A DNA stretch of 64,000 nucleotides from Paenibacillus xylanilyticus (GTDB lineage Bacteria > Bacillota > Bacilli > Paenibacillales > Paenibacillaceae). The notes under the pieces are model-generated. The model ran no database searches and had not been told where the DNA came from. It was given only the letters and a program-made list of their open reading frames with translations. The stretch is taken from positions 310,001 to 374,000 of the forward strand of contig NZ_JABMCB010000192.1 of the NCBI RefSeq assembly GCF_013359935.1, written 5' to 3'. Shown here piece by piece: positions 44,001-52,111 of the stretch. The number at the start of each line of letters is the position of its first letter. The first letter of the stretch is position 1. A program made the translations under genes and the position numbers.

Positions 44001-46580
44001 CTCCCGGGAGTGGAATATCTGATCCTGAATGTGTTTAGAGGTTATGCATTTCCGATTGAAAATGGGGAGATCTCCAGCATCGCACGATTTGTCCCTGAGG
44101 GCAGTTACACACTTGAATTCATTGGAACGGATTCGGACTCGAAGCAGTATTCATATGAAACTTTGGTAGTTGTGGACAATACAGCACCTGAGATTGATTT
44201 GGGTATAGAGCCTGGCGTATACGAGCTCAATGATAGTATGCTGACGGAAAGGGAAGGTGGACAGGGTGTCTGGTATGATGGCACAGCTATCGATTCAACC
44301 GTCCAAACCTTTGTTGATAATGGGATCACCGCTTATGATCAATCTTCCAATCGTGTCATTTTCTATGAGAATGGCAGCCCCTTCTATTCCGGTGATTTGC
44401 CTGTTTCCAAAGAAGGAAACATATCATTTGGTATTACCAAAGAAGAATATGACAATGGTTACGAACTTCGACTCTTTGGATTGGATGTGGGTACAGCGGC
44501 AAATCCTGTTAAGGACCATCGCTATGGGTTTATATCTGAAGGCAAACCTTATGTGACCAGTAAATATGACAAAGACGAAGTGCGTAAAGGTGATACGATT
44601 ACCCAGACCATTCAATTGAACAATGTGGAGAAGTTAAACGGTATTTCGTTTACCCTGGAATCGATGTATGACTATAAACAATTTAACCGGGTTGAGCCAA
44701 CGCCTGAGCTGCAGGCATTATTGGTTGCCACAGGTGCTGAAGTGAAATTAAGTGATCCTGTAGTGGACCAAAGAGAAATCAGCTTTGAGGCATCCATCTC
44801 AGGTGGGTCCTTTGAAGGAATCACAGGGGATCTTGATTTGTTCCATGTTGTCTTTGATGTACCGAAGGATGAATTCTATTTTAAGAAAAGCGACGTACCA
44901 TTTCTTGAAGTGAAATACACGACTGTTGGCATGAAAGAGAACGAAGAGAAATTGGCATTAACCGCGTTTAACACAGACAGCTATGAAGTAATCTCCAAAT
45001 CTTCAAGAACATATGGTTTTGTACGTCCGGAAGCTTTTATGGTCGATGGAGAGTATCTGGATTTTGCAAATGACTATTCGGCAATGGGCATTGAAGTTTA
45101 TGCCGAGACGGCTTCCGGTGAGAAATATGAGGGGACTATGCAAAATTATGGTGAGTTCCTTATCGATGGGATTCCCGCAACAGGAGAAATGTCGACCATC
45201 TACACACGAGTTCCGGGTCATTTACCTTCCAAGCTGGCAGTGGTTCTGAGCAAGACGATTGATGGCGAATATTATGGCATCAATCAAATGAATTCGTCTG
45301 ACTTTACGTATGCTGGAGATATTAATGGGGATGGAGCCATCGATATCTATGACATGGAGCTTGTAACGAAACATTATCATACTTCGGATGAAATCGCTGA
45401 TATTGACCAGGATGGTTATGTAGGAGACGCCGAAGTGAATTATATTACGAATAACTTTGGAATGACCGCTAACTATTCTACCAAGGAGCCTGTCTTGCAT
45501 ATTGATATGACAAGGGAAGCAGCAAGATATCATCAAATGAACGATATTCTGGATTCATGGCAAGAGGCCATTATTATGCAGAGAACAGCTGAAGCTATTC
45601 GGCTAAAAGACAAGTTGGAAGAAGAACCGTTAAAAGGCATACCAGACCTGCGTCTATCCTATGACTTGCTGCAGATCCGATTTTACTTGTTTATGAATAA
45701 TATCGATGAAGCAGAGAGACTTATAGCCGAAGTCGAGATTCCGGATGAATCGGAGCATTCGTACGAGCATTATTTTTATCACCATGTGATGGGGATTTAC
45801 TACTTCCTTACAGGACATTATACCAAATCAATCCAGACATTAACTTCAATCAATCAGTCCAAATATACGAATCATGAATACTTTTATCATTTGTCGCTGG
45901 CATATCACTCGATATATTCGAATATTACGTCTTACTATTACGCTGAGAAGGCTATCCAGCATTTTCGGAAAACACTCAATATGGTGCGGATCATTGATAC
46001 CGAAACCATTATGCTGGTTCAACTCAATTCACGCGAGTATCATGATTTTCCTGAGACGAAACGCAGATATGAGAATCTCATTCGGATTTGTGATGATTGT
46101 GGGCTTCCTGACCGAAAAGCAAAGCTGCTGAACAATCTTGGCTATGAATATAATCGGCGAAAGCAATATGAGGATGCTGCCCATTGGTATAGGCAAGCTC
46201 TTGCTATCATTCCTGAGAAGCAACCGTTGTACCTGATGGTACTCAATAATTACATAGAATCGAATAGACTGGGTAATCTCATTCCTGCAAACAAGCTATT
46301 GGATATGTCTCTGGATGCATTGCATAACTCTAAACTTGTTGAAGACGCAAGTTATATGGAACTGGAACTCCAGTGTGTCATTTTACAAGGGGAAGAGAAC
46401 GCGTATTATGAAATGATAGAAAAGCGGATTCTTCCTTATTATCGTGAACTCGGTTCCCAGTATCTCGCCGAACGGTATGAAGAAATATTGTTTGAGTACT
46501 ATATGAATCATGGTGAAAAGGATAAGGCACTTGGGCTCGCCAAAAATCGTTTTAAATCGCAAGCCACTTTACTTATATAA
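41079..46580 (+). CDS. Secreted S8 subtilisin-like protease with dockerin-like module, fused to RRNPP-like TPR domain
   Basis: 1833 residues in one uninterrupted frame. A signal peptide (cleaved near AYA-AP, residue 30) and inhibitor prodomain (about 60-185) precede an S8 domain with Asp232 (VLDTGID), His304 (SHGTHVSGT) and Ser721 (SGTSMATPH). Inside it lie an acidic Glu/Ala/Pro-rich insert (about 450-545) and a PA-type domain, as in Vpr-like proteases. Beta-rich modules follow, then a dockerin-like pair of calcium loops (DINGDGAIDIYD, about 1414; DIDQDGYVGDAE). From about 1475 the sequence is helical with TPR units (LNNLGYEYNRRKQYEDAAHW), resembling the receptor half of cytoplasmic RRNPP quorum-sensing regulators without their HTH. 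A secreted protease carrying such a domain is unexpected; an internal AAGGAG (45483-45488) six bases before TTG 45495 could start the TPR part separately. Confidence 0.85.
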   Translation: MKRKSARLLSGFIAAGVLLSSMFSMPAYAAPAYGALEKSESAKSILQSLTKEERQALNQLQVMDGEIIDAKVNTKSSDLVNVIVQFKSEPAAVALKRAALNNEKMSELTATSKVKQNHQQFKQHIKSLQQKRGLSYDAASIQITQEYETALNGVALTIPGVAIDDLMKSGVVKKVWADQEVALDLPETDTQSEFAVGGGMQPRMADSVPYLGIDKLHKEGITGKGIKVGVLDTGIDYNHPDLTGAYKGYRAHSGEDPKQVDPATVKGWDFVDNDADPMETTYEDWENSGYKEQGVLAEDYYTSHGTHVSGTIAGQAKNEVGYAVKGVAPDVDLYVYRVLGPGGSGEMSGIIAGIDKAIEDELDVINLSLGAATNDPLDPASIALNNAMLQGVVSMVAAGNDGPNEGTLGTPGASALAITIGASDVPLTLPTATVTMDVYSDPGAGEAGGNTAETEAPAAEEEVPVGEDMPATEEESPPAADEPSAADVEASATEEETPVETSPAAEDAPEADVEAPPAAEEIPAVEEEVPAPGEEAPDSTYTEELPLFGKDFTDDLTTLEGKTYELVYAGLGNAFDFEGIDVQGKVALIARGDIALDAKIVNARKAGAAAAIIYNNVEGTIPNYLGEMNGYIPTFQMMRELGEKLKELNGVTVTFGAAGQTVTEGNKLADFSSRGPAAVNDDIKPDLVAPGVAVFSTYPVFVNDHTGENYNIAYARISGTSMATPHMAGIAALMLQAHEEYTPFDVKSALMNTAVDLNGNYSVYEVGAGRVDPYRAVHTSVFAKVQDQTIHFSNDESILIDEITGSIVFDSAYLEENGQGIVSDSRTVKIENKGDRAKTYNTSMKLLNDMNLNVHVPESITVNGGSTEEMTVSVDIPQNTPSGRYEGYVYLDTGDAADHIQIPFSIRISEKGITSVEMIPPSVTNDTPFHQFLNRMTLSTILLGSPIDSVDVLLKDRETGEDIGFVGTLNSQSMLPGVEYLILNVFRGYAFPIENGEISSIARFVPEGSYTLEFIGTDSDSKQYSYETLVVVDNTAPEIDLGIEPGVYELNDSMLTEREGGQGVWYDGTAIDSTVQTFVDNGITAYDQSSNRVIFYENGSPFYSGDLPVSKEGNISFGITKEEYDNGYELRLFGLDVGTAANPVKDHRYGFISEGKPYVTSKYDKDEVRKGDTITQTIQLNNVEKLNGISFTLESMYDYKQFNRVEPTPELQALLVATGAEVKLSDPVVDQREISFEASISGGSFEGITGDLDLFHVVFDVPKDEFYFKKSDVPFLEVKYTTVGMKENEEKLALTAFNTDSYEVISKSSRTYGFVRPEAFMVDGEYLDFANDYSAMGIEVYAETASGEKYEGTMQNYGEFLIDGIPATGEMSTIYTRVPGHLPSKLAVVLSKTIDGEYYGINQMNSSDFTYAGDINGDGAIDIYDMELVTKHYHTSDEIADIDQDGYVGDAEVNYITNNFGMTANYSTKEPVLHIDMTREAARYHQMNDILDSWQEAIIMQRTAEAIRLKDKLEEEPLKGIPDLRLSYDLLQIRFYLFMNNIDEAERLIAEVEIPDESEHSYEHYFYHHVMGIYYFLTGHYTKSIQTLTSINQSKYTNHEYFYHLSLAYHSIYSNITSYYYAEKAIQHFRKTLNMVRIIDTETIMLVQLNSREYHDFPETKRRYENLIRICDDCGLPDRKAKLLNNLGYEYNRRKQYEDAAHWYRQALAIIPEKQPLYLMVLNNYIESNRLGNLIPANKLLDMSLDALHNSKLVEDASYMELELQCVILQGEENAYYEMIEKRILPYYRELGSQYLAERYEEILFEYYMNHGEKDKALGLAKNRFKSQATLLI

Positions 46581-46711
46581 GGGTAATATTAGAGTAAAAG
46601 AAGAGTCGATATGTAGGTGATTTGAAACGAGCACTGTATCTCCGATACAATGTGGTCAGAGAGTCTGAGAGATTTGCATTCAAATATGGCTGAGAAATGG
46701 AGAACTACAAT

Positions 46712-47152
46712 ATGACTGATTTTATTAACGCGGATGATATTAATGACGTAATTCTGGCAGCGGCTGCCACAGAACTGGAGCAGATGGTGAGCAGAATTTG
46801 CGAACTGATTGGCACACCTTTGGAACAAACAACGGAGCTGGAGCGTCAGGTGATTGCGGCATTTGGTTTTGGCGCTGTATACGGTATTACCCATCGGGAT
46901 CAGCTCGGAGAGTCGCAGGCTCATGCACTTAGCATCCGGATGCTGATTAAGCCGTTTAACTACAGTGAGCAGCAAGCGGTGGATTTTGCCGATGACCTGA
47001 TTCGGGTGGCTTCGGACCGGGAGGCACATCCTGTCATGAACACGATTATTCATCGCGGCATTGATGGTCACCGCCAATTCAACCAGGAAGACGATGAAGG
47101 ACTTGCCCGTAACATTCAGGAGATTTTGACTGCGGTACAACCGGAGAAATAG
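46712..47152 (+). CDS. Imm48-like immunity protein
   Basis: 146 helical residues resembling the Imm48 family of polymorphic-toxin immunity proteins. The matching segments are AAFGFGAVYGITHRDQLG, ALSIRMLIKPFNYSEQQAVDF and the distinctive IIHRGIDGH. ATG 46712 follows GGAG at 9 bases; ATG 46697 is also possible. No toxin gene is adjacent, so it would be an orphan immunity gene or have another role. The family call is from remembered pattern similarity, not a search. Confidence 0.6.
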   Translation: MTDFINADDINDVILAAAATELEQMVSRICELIGTPLEQTTELERQVIAAFGFGAVYGITHRDQLGESQAHALSIRMLIKPFNYSEQQAVDFADDLIRVASDREAHPVMNTIIHRGIDGHRQFNQEDDEGLARNIQEILTAVQPEK

Positions 47153-47184
47153 ATGCGCGTTAGTGGATTGGGGAGATGATCGCA

Positions 47185-47721
47185 ATGGATCTGATGAAAT
47201 TAAGTAAAGAGCTCTCATACGCTCTGCGACATGCCCCATGGGAGTACGAACTGGAGCTGGACGAAGAGGGCTGGGTAGAGATTCCGCAATTGCTCGTGGC
47301 GTTACATGAAAGTCCGCAGTGGAAGGAAGTTACAGAAGCTGATCTGGAGCAAATGATTCAGGCCTCGGATAAGAAGAGACACGAGATCCGTTCTGGTCGC
47401 ATCCGGGCATTATATGGTCATTCAACTCCGCAAAAGATATCCAAAATACCTGCCGATCCACCGGAAAAACTCTATCATGGCACGCCAGCACGCGCGGTGG
47501 CTTCGATTATGGAGCAGGGGCTGCATCCGCGGCAGCGACAATATGTACATCTGTCCGCAGATATGGATACCGCCACTCAGGTGGGACGTAGACGTGATGA
47601 TCAGCCTGTGATCCTGAAAATTAATGCCTCACAGGCAGCTAAAGACGGTATCCTTTTTTACCATGGAAACGAGAATATCTGGCTCGCCGATCACATTCCT
47701 GCTAGCTATATCCAGCAATGA
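47185..47721 (+). CDS. kptA: RNA 2'-phosphotransferase (Tpt1/KptA family)
   Basis: 178 residues. The N-terminal winged-helix lobe has the family signature LSKELSYALRHAP, with the catalytic Arg. The C-terminal NAD-binding lobe has LYHGTPARAVASIMEQGL, YVHLSADMDTATQVG and the terminal NENIWLADHIP. The enzyme moves a 2'-phosphate from RNA to NAD, making ADP-ribose 1'',2''-cyclic phosphate. Its bacterial role is unclear because most bacteria have no tRNA splicing that leaves such phosphates. ATG 47185 has GGGGAG about 9 bases upstream; ATG 47176 is too close. It follows the Imm48-like gene by 32 bases. Confidence 0.93.
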   Translation: MDLMKLSKELSYALRHAPWEYELELDEEGWVEIPQLLVALHESPQWKEVTEADLEQMIQASDKKRHEIRSGRIRALYGHSTPQKISKIPADPPEKLYHGTPARAVASIMEQGLHPRQRQYVHLSADMDTATQVGRRRDDQPVILKINASQAAKDGILFYHGNENIWLADHIPASYIQQ

Positions 47722-47836
47722 TCAATGTAACGGTCATGGAGACGGGACATACATTGAATTGCAGTCGTAATCGGACTGGTTTGGTGCATGGTGAGCCGAT
47801 CAACTTCTATATCGTTGTATAGATCGTCGCTGCACC

Positions 47837-47876
47837 AAAAGGGACACATCCAACATTCGTTGGTGTGTCCCTTTTT
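47837..47876. terminator. Bidirectional terminator between kptA and the QorB-like gene
   Basis: Near-perfect long stem with left arm AAAAGGGACACATCCAAC and right arm GTTGGTGTGTCCCTTTT, four-base loop, flanked by A-run and T-run, between convergent genes. Confidence 0.9.
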
Positions 47877-47949
47877 GATTTCCATAGTTTCCTCTTCTAA
47901 ATTTATACACGGAGAGAACTCAGATCTGAACAGCTCCCGTACTCAAAAC

Positions 47950-48807
47950 TTATTTGCCCAAAATCGCTTTAACACCCTCATTCAATGGTTGAGCTGGACG
48001 GCCGAGCAATTGTTCCAATGTATCACTTTCTACAGCGAGTGCGCCTTCACGAATAGCACTTTGCATATCGACCAGCATGGAGACAACAAATTCAGGCAGA
48101 CCTGCACCCTTCATGATGTCGGCGTAAGCAGCATCGTCCACGTTTTGCACGTTAATATCCTGTCCGAGCACTTCCCCAACGATGGCCGCAAGTTCAGCTT
48201 GGGTACGAAGTTTACCAGACAATTCGTATACCGAATTCTCATGTCCCTCACCTGTAAGCACTGCAGCAGCAGCATGCGCATAATCACTGCGAGTAGCCCA
48301 GCCTACTTGACTTGCGTTGGTTGCATGCACCCATGGAGCACCTTGGGCAGCTGCTTGTACGCTGCCTGCTTCATTCTCCAGGTACCAGTTGTTGCGCAGG
48401 AAGGAATAAGGAATACCAGACTCGCGAATCGCCTTTTCTGTGGCGCGGTGTACTTCAGCCAAGGAAAGGGTGTTCTTATCTGCATTCACCACGCTGGTGT
48501 AAGCAATGAAGCCGACTCCTGCACTTTTGGCAGCATCCACGGCAGCTTGATGTTGGCGAATACGTGTTTCATTGTCACCATCTGTGGAGATGAGCAGCAG
48601 ACGATCCACGCCGGCAAAAGCTTTGGCAAGGGTATCCGGTTGATCAAAATCACCTTGACGGACGTCGACACCTTGAGCACGCAGTGCTTCTGCTTTCTCA
48701 GTGTTGCGTACACTTACAGCCAGATCAGCGGCAGATACTTTTTTTAATAAAGCTTCTACGACCAGTGAACCCAAGTGTCCTGTTGCGCCAGTAACCAAAA
48801 TTTTCAT
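47950..48807 (-). CDS. NmrA/QorB-like NAD(P)H-binding oxidoreductase
   Basis: 285 residues of the atypical SDR type. GATGHLGSLV at the N terminus binds the nucleotide, and TSVVNAD and the C-terminal region match QorB/YtfG-type quinone reductases and NmrA-like proteins. The likely job is quinone reduction or redox sensing. Start 48807 follows GGAGGAAC; the ATG at 48822 overlaps this site. An Rrf2 regulator lies upstream on the same strand, and a degenerate copy of its palindrome precedes this gene. Confidence 0.85.
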   Translation of the reverse strand: MKILVTGATGHLGSLVVEALLKKVSAADLAVSVRNTEKAEALRAQGVDVRQGDFDQPDTLAKAFAGVDRLLLISTDGDNETRIRQHQAAVDAAKSAGVGFIAYTSVVNADKNTLSLAEVHRATEKAIRESGIPYSFLRNNWYLENEAGSVQAAAQGAPWVHATNASQVGWATRSDYAHAAAAVLTGEGHENSVYELSGKLRTQAELAAIVGEVLGQDINVQNVDDAAYADIMKGAGLPEFVVSMLVDMQSAIREGALAVESDTLEQLLGRPAQPLNEGVKAILGK

Positions 48808-48867
48808 GAGATGTTCCTCCAATGGTTTAAGTATTTTTGAAAAAAAGAACGGATGTAATCCGGTTGG

Positions 48868-48888
48868 TTATAACAGGTGTGATTACAA
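48868..48888 (-). promoter_or_regulatory. Candidate second Rrf2 operator, ahead of the QorB-like gene
   Basis: A 21-base site whose half-sites (TTATAAC and GTTATAA/TTGTAA type) match the outer bases of the palindrome at the rrf2 promoter, with a divergent centre. Confidence 0.45.
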
Positions 48889-48896
48889 CCAAAGGG

Positions 48897-48924
48897 TTAA
48901 AAAAAGCTCACAATGAGCTTCTTT
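48897..48924 (-). terminator. Terminator after the Rrf2 gene
   Basis: Stem AAGCTCA / TGAGCTT with a three-base loop, followed on the minus strand by a seven-T run. Confidence 0.75.
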
Positions 48925-49349
48925 TATTCAGGGACATGAACCTGATCCATCATCTGCTGTATCGTTACGCGATTCAAGCGCTGTTCCATGGCTGTCTGAG
49001 CCTCAATAAGTTCGGCGCGCAAGGTACGTTCGATCATGCTGCCCACCGGACAATTCGGGTTCGGATGTTTATGGAAATTAAATAACTCCCCATCCTGGGC
49101 CACTTCAAGTGCCCGATATACATCCAGCAGGGTAATGTCTGCCGGGTCCTTTAATAAGGAAGCGCCGCCGACGCCAGGTCTGACCTCGATCAAACGAGCC
49201 TGTTTCAGCTTGGACATGATCCTCCGGATGATGACGGGGTTCGTATTCACGCTAGAAGCAATAAAATCCCCAGTGCACTCATTGGGAGCAACAGCGATCA
49301 AGGACAGTGCATGAACCGCCATGGAAAAGCGACTGCTGATTTGTTTCAT
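48924..49349 (-). CDS. Rrf2-family transcriptional regulator (YwnA-like)
   Basis: 141 residues. Winged helix at the N terminus with SSRFSMAVHALSLIA, recognition helix VNTNPVIIRRIMSKLKQARL and wing EVRPGVGGASLL. Cysteines occur at CTGDF and NPNCPVG, but not in the three-Cys cluster pattern of IscR, so a different sensing mode is likely (thiol or ligand). GGTGGTGAT precedes the ATG. It is probably autoregulated by the palindrome over its -10 box and controls the QorB-like gene. Confidence 0.9.
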   Translation of the reverse strand: MKQISSRFSMAVHALSLIAVAPNECTGDFIASSVNTNPVIIRRIMSKLKQARLIEVRPGVGGASLLKDPADITLLDVYRALEVAQDGELFNFHKHPNPNCPVGSMIERTLRAELIEAQTAMEQRLNRVTIQQMMDQVHVPE

Positions 49350-49364
49350 GGATAATCACCACCG

Positions 49365-49401
49365 TTGTAACTATAATAGTTACAAATTAAGCTGTTGTCA
49401 A
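49365..49401 (-). promoter_or_regulatory. rrf2 promoter with overlapping perfect palindrome
   Basis: On the minus strand TTGACA (49396-49401), 17-base spacer, TATTAT (49373-49378). A perfect 21-base palindrome (half-site TTGTAACTAT, 49365-49385) covers the -10 box and start site. This predicts strong repression by a dimeric regulator, most simply the Rrf2 protein itself. Confidence 0.75.
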
Positions 49402-49509
49402 ATCCCGTTTCTTTTCCTTCTGAAGGATAATATACAGAATGCTATAAATACTTTATAGCTGAACTTTTCAAATGATCATAAGGCAATTAAATAGAAAAAT
49501 ATGTTTTAA

Positions 49510-49765
49510 TTGACAAATAAAAAGTAAGTTGTATAATCTGGCTAGATAAACCGTTGTGAGCAGCATTGCTATGGTTGGGAATAACCTTTAAGAAGGGAGC
49601 TGGGTCTGCTGTTTATCATATGAATATATATTTGATTTCCAAGTCTGTGGTATTAGTTCGTCTAACATCTTGGATTCAACTTTTTTTTAGATCAGTTTCA
49701 ATTCTTCAAGCTAAGTGACTCCAGGTGAGTAGGACAACTGAAAATGAGAGGAGCCATGTTGGTTT
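49510..49765 (+). promoter_or_regulatory. Strong promoter and long leader of the ABC exporter operon
   Basis: TTGACA (49510-49515), 16-base spacer, TATAAT (49532-49537): near-consensus. The transcript would have a leader of about 220 bases. In it CCAAG (49639-49643) can pair with CTTGG (about 49669-49673), followed by an eight-T run at 49681-49688, a possible weak attenuator. No known riboswitch fold was recognised. GAGAGGAG lies before the first gene. Confidence 0.55.
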
Positions 49766-52099
49766 ATGCTGCTGCGAATGCTGAAAAATGATATCACGAG
49801 AAAGAAAGGGATCACGGCTGCATTATTTATTTTTGTTCTGCTAGCTGCCTTGCTGGTGTCCTCGGGTTCCCGGATGATTATGGAACTAACGAGTTCCATT
49901 CAATATTTATTCTCTGAATCCAAGACACCACATTTTGTACAAATGCATGCCGGAGAACTGGATAAGGACAAAGTGAACTCATGGGCTGAGTCAAATCCCA
50001 TGGCCCAGCAGCATCAGATAGTAGAGATGGTCAATATTGACGGCGCTCATCTGTTTTTCGGGGCAGAATCCGAGAAACGTAGTGTAATGGACATCGATTT
50101 TGTAACTCAGAATCAGGATTTTGACTACTTGTTGAATTTGAACAGTGAAATGATACAGGTGAACGATGGTGAGATTGCTGTTCCTGTGTATTACATGCAG
50201 CAGAACAAGTTAAGCGTGGGAGACCAGGTGCGAATTGATAATGGACAATTTAAACGTTCCTATACCATTGTTGATTTTGTCCGGGATGCCCAGATGAACC
50301 CATCCGTCGTTCACTCCAAACGTTTTATTGTGAGTTCAGGTAACCTGGAGGAATTGAAGCAGAGTATCGGGGAGATGGAATATCTTATTGAGTTTCGCTT
50401 GACGGATCCCGTACAGATCGGAGAATTCACGCAAGCCTACCAGAATGCAGGACTTCCCAATGCCGGTCCGGTCGTGACGTATAGTCTGTTCCAGTTACTG
50501 AATGCCATGACTGACGGAGTCATAGCTGCCGTTATCATTTTGGTCAGTCTAGTGCTGATTCTGATTGCGATGCTCTGTATCCGGTTCACGATGCTGGCTA
50601 CCATCGAAGAGGATTATCGTGAGATCAGTGTCATGAAAGCAATTGGTATTGCGGAGAAAGACATTAAGAAGCTGTATCTCATGAAGTATGTATTTATGGC
50701 CGGGTTGGCTTCCCTGCTCGGTTACGTTGCATCTCTGGGTGTGAACAGACTTTTCGTGTCGAATATCTTGTTGTACATGGGAAAGGCACCTGCAACCTTA
50801 CTGCATTTTGCTGTACCATTACTCGCTGCCGGATTGATATTTGCCATGGTGGTTCTGTTCTGCCGGACGGTGCTGCGGCGGTTTCGTTCCTTCTCTGCGG
50901 TGGAGGCACTGCGAACTGGTAGTTTGGGAGATACACAAATCATTCGCAATCGCCTCAGTCTGTCCCGTAATCGTTGGTCTTCCGTACCCGTCTTTCTTGG
51001 ACTGAAGGAAGTCGTACAGCGAATCAAGATGTTCCGTTTGTTATTATTCGTCTTTGTTATCAGCTCGTTTATCATGATAGTACCGATCAATTTTCTCAAC
51101 ACCTTGCAGGCACCAAGCTTTATTTCCTATATGGGTGTAGGACAAAGCGATATACGCATCGACTTGCGGCACACTGACGATGTAGAACAGCGTTATAACA
51201 GCCTGATCACTCAGATCAAAAATGATGAAGCCATCCAAACGTATTCTCCACTCGTAACAAGCCAGTTCAAGGTTCGGAATGCGGAAGGTAGTTATGACAA
51301 TCTGAGTGTGGAAACCGGGGATTTCAGCATTTTCCCATTGTCTTATGTCAGCGGTAATGCGCCGGCAACCGAAAACGAAATTGCACTATCGGATGCGAAC
51401 AGCAGCGAGCTCGGGCTGAAGACAGGAGAACAGCTTACCTTGCTGGTAAATGGCAGGGACCAGGTGATGACGGTCAGTGGCATCTATCAGGACGTTACTA
51501 ACGGAGGGAAAACGGCGAAAGCTCTGTTGCCATATAACAAGGATAGCGTTCTCTGGTATGTAGTCAGCCTTGATCTGAAAGATCGCAGTCAAATGGCTGC
51601 CAAAATTGCTGAATATGAGACGTCCTTCTCGCCAGCCAAAGTAACAGATCTGCAAGGATACCTGGATCAGACGCTTGGAGGAACCATTAAGCAATTGAAA
51701 TTGGTTACGATGTTGGCTTTAGCCATCGGAGTATTTATTTCCATACTCATTACCTCATTGTTCCTTCAGATGCTCGTAGCGAAGGACAATAACGATATAG
51801 CTGTTTTAAGAAGTCTCGGTTTTGCCTTGTCCAAGATCAAACTGAAGTATGTCGTGATGTCACTTGTCATATTGATTGTCGGGGTTGCTGCCGGAACGAT
51901 ACTGTCCAACACACTCGGGCCGCTGCTCGTCAGCAGCATTATGTCAACATTTGGTGCTTCCAATATTTCTTTCGTTGTTGACCCAGTACAGGCGTATATT
52001 CTGTGTCCCTTATTGCTTGCAGGAGCCATCGTACTGACGGCGTGGATCAGCATCCAGTCCATCAAGGAAACTAGCATATCCAAAATGATCGCGGAATAG
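49766..52099 (+). CDS. FtsX-like ABC transporter permease
   Basis: 777-residue permease. One membrane segment near the N terminus (about 15-36) is followed by a large extracytoplasmic domain, three segments (about 245-375) forming the first FtsX unit, a short N-terminal-like repeat with a second large extracytoplasmic domain (about 430-625), and a final FtsX unit (about 640-770). The layout is the MacB/LolCDE-type mechanotransmission family. Such transporters export or sense antimicrobial peptides, lipoproteins or other envelope-active molecules. The ATPase follows directly and is its partner. Confidence 0.9.
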   Translation: MLLRMLKNDITRKKGITAALFIFVLLAALLVSSGSRMIMELTSSIQYLFSESKTPHFVQMHAGELDKDKVNSWAESNPMAQQHQIVEMVNIDGAHLFFGAESEKRSVMDIDFVTQNQDFDYLLNLNSEMIQVNDGEIAVPVYYMQQNKLSVGDQVRIDNGQFKRSYTIVDFVRDAQMNPSVVHSKRFIVSSGNLEELKQSIGEMEYLIEFRLTDPVQIGEFTQAYQNAGLPNAGPVVTYSLFQLLNAMTDGVIAAVIILVSLVLILIAMLCIRFTMLATIEEDYREISVMKAIGIAEKDIKKLYLMKYVFMAGLASLLGYVASLGVNRLFVSNILLYMGKAPATLLHFAVPLLAAGLIFAMVVLFCRTVLRRFRSFSAVEALRTGSLGDTQIIRNRLSLSRNRWSSVPVFLGLKEVVQRIKMFRLLLFVFVISSFIMIVPINFLNTLQAPSFISYMGVGQSDIRIDLRHTDDVEQRYNSLITQIKNDEAIQTYSPLVTSQFKVRNAEGSYDNLSVETGDFSIFPLSYVSGNAPATENEIALSDANSSELGLKTGEQLTLLVNGRDQVMTVSGIYQDVTNGGKTAKALLPYNKDSVLWYVVSLDLKDRSQMAAKIAEYETSFSPAKVTDLQGYLDQTLGGTIKQLKLVTMLALAIGVFISILITSLFLQMLVAKDNNDIAVLRSLGFALSKIKLKYVVMSLVILIVGVAAGTILSNTLGPLLVSSIMSTFGASNISFVVDPVQAYILCPLLLAGAIVLTAWISIQSIKETSISKMIAE

Positions 52100-52111
52100 G
52101 GAGGATTAACG

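Noticed and set aside
47788..48747. 319-residue plus-strand frame opposite the QorB-like gene
   Set aside because: Shadow of a conserved NAD-binding protein, Cys/Ser/His-rich, and it runs through the bidirectional terminator.
49544..49765. Known riboswitch or T-box
   Set aside because: No conserved core of any class I can recall is visible in the leader.
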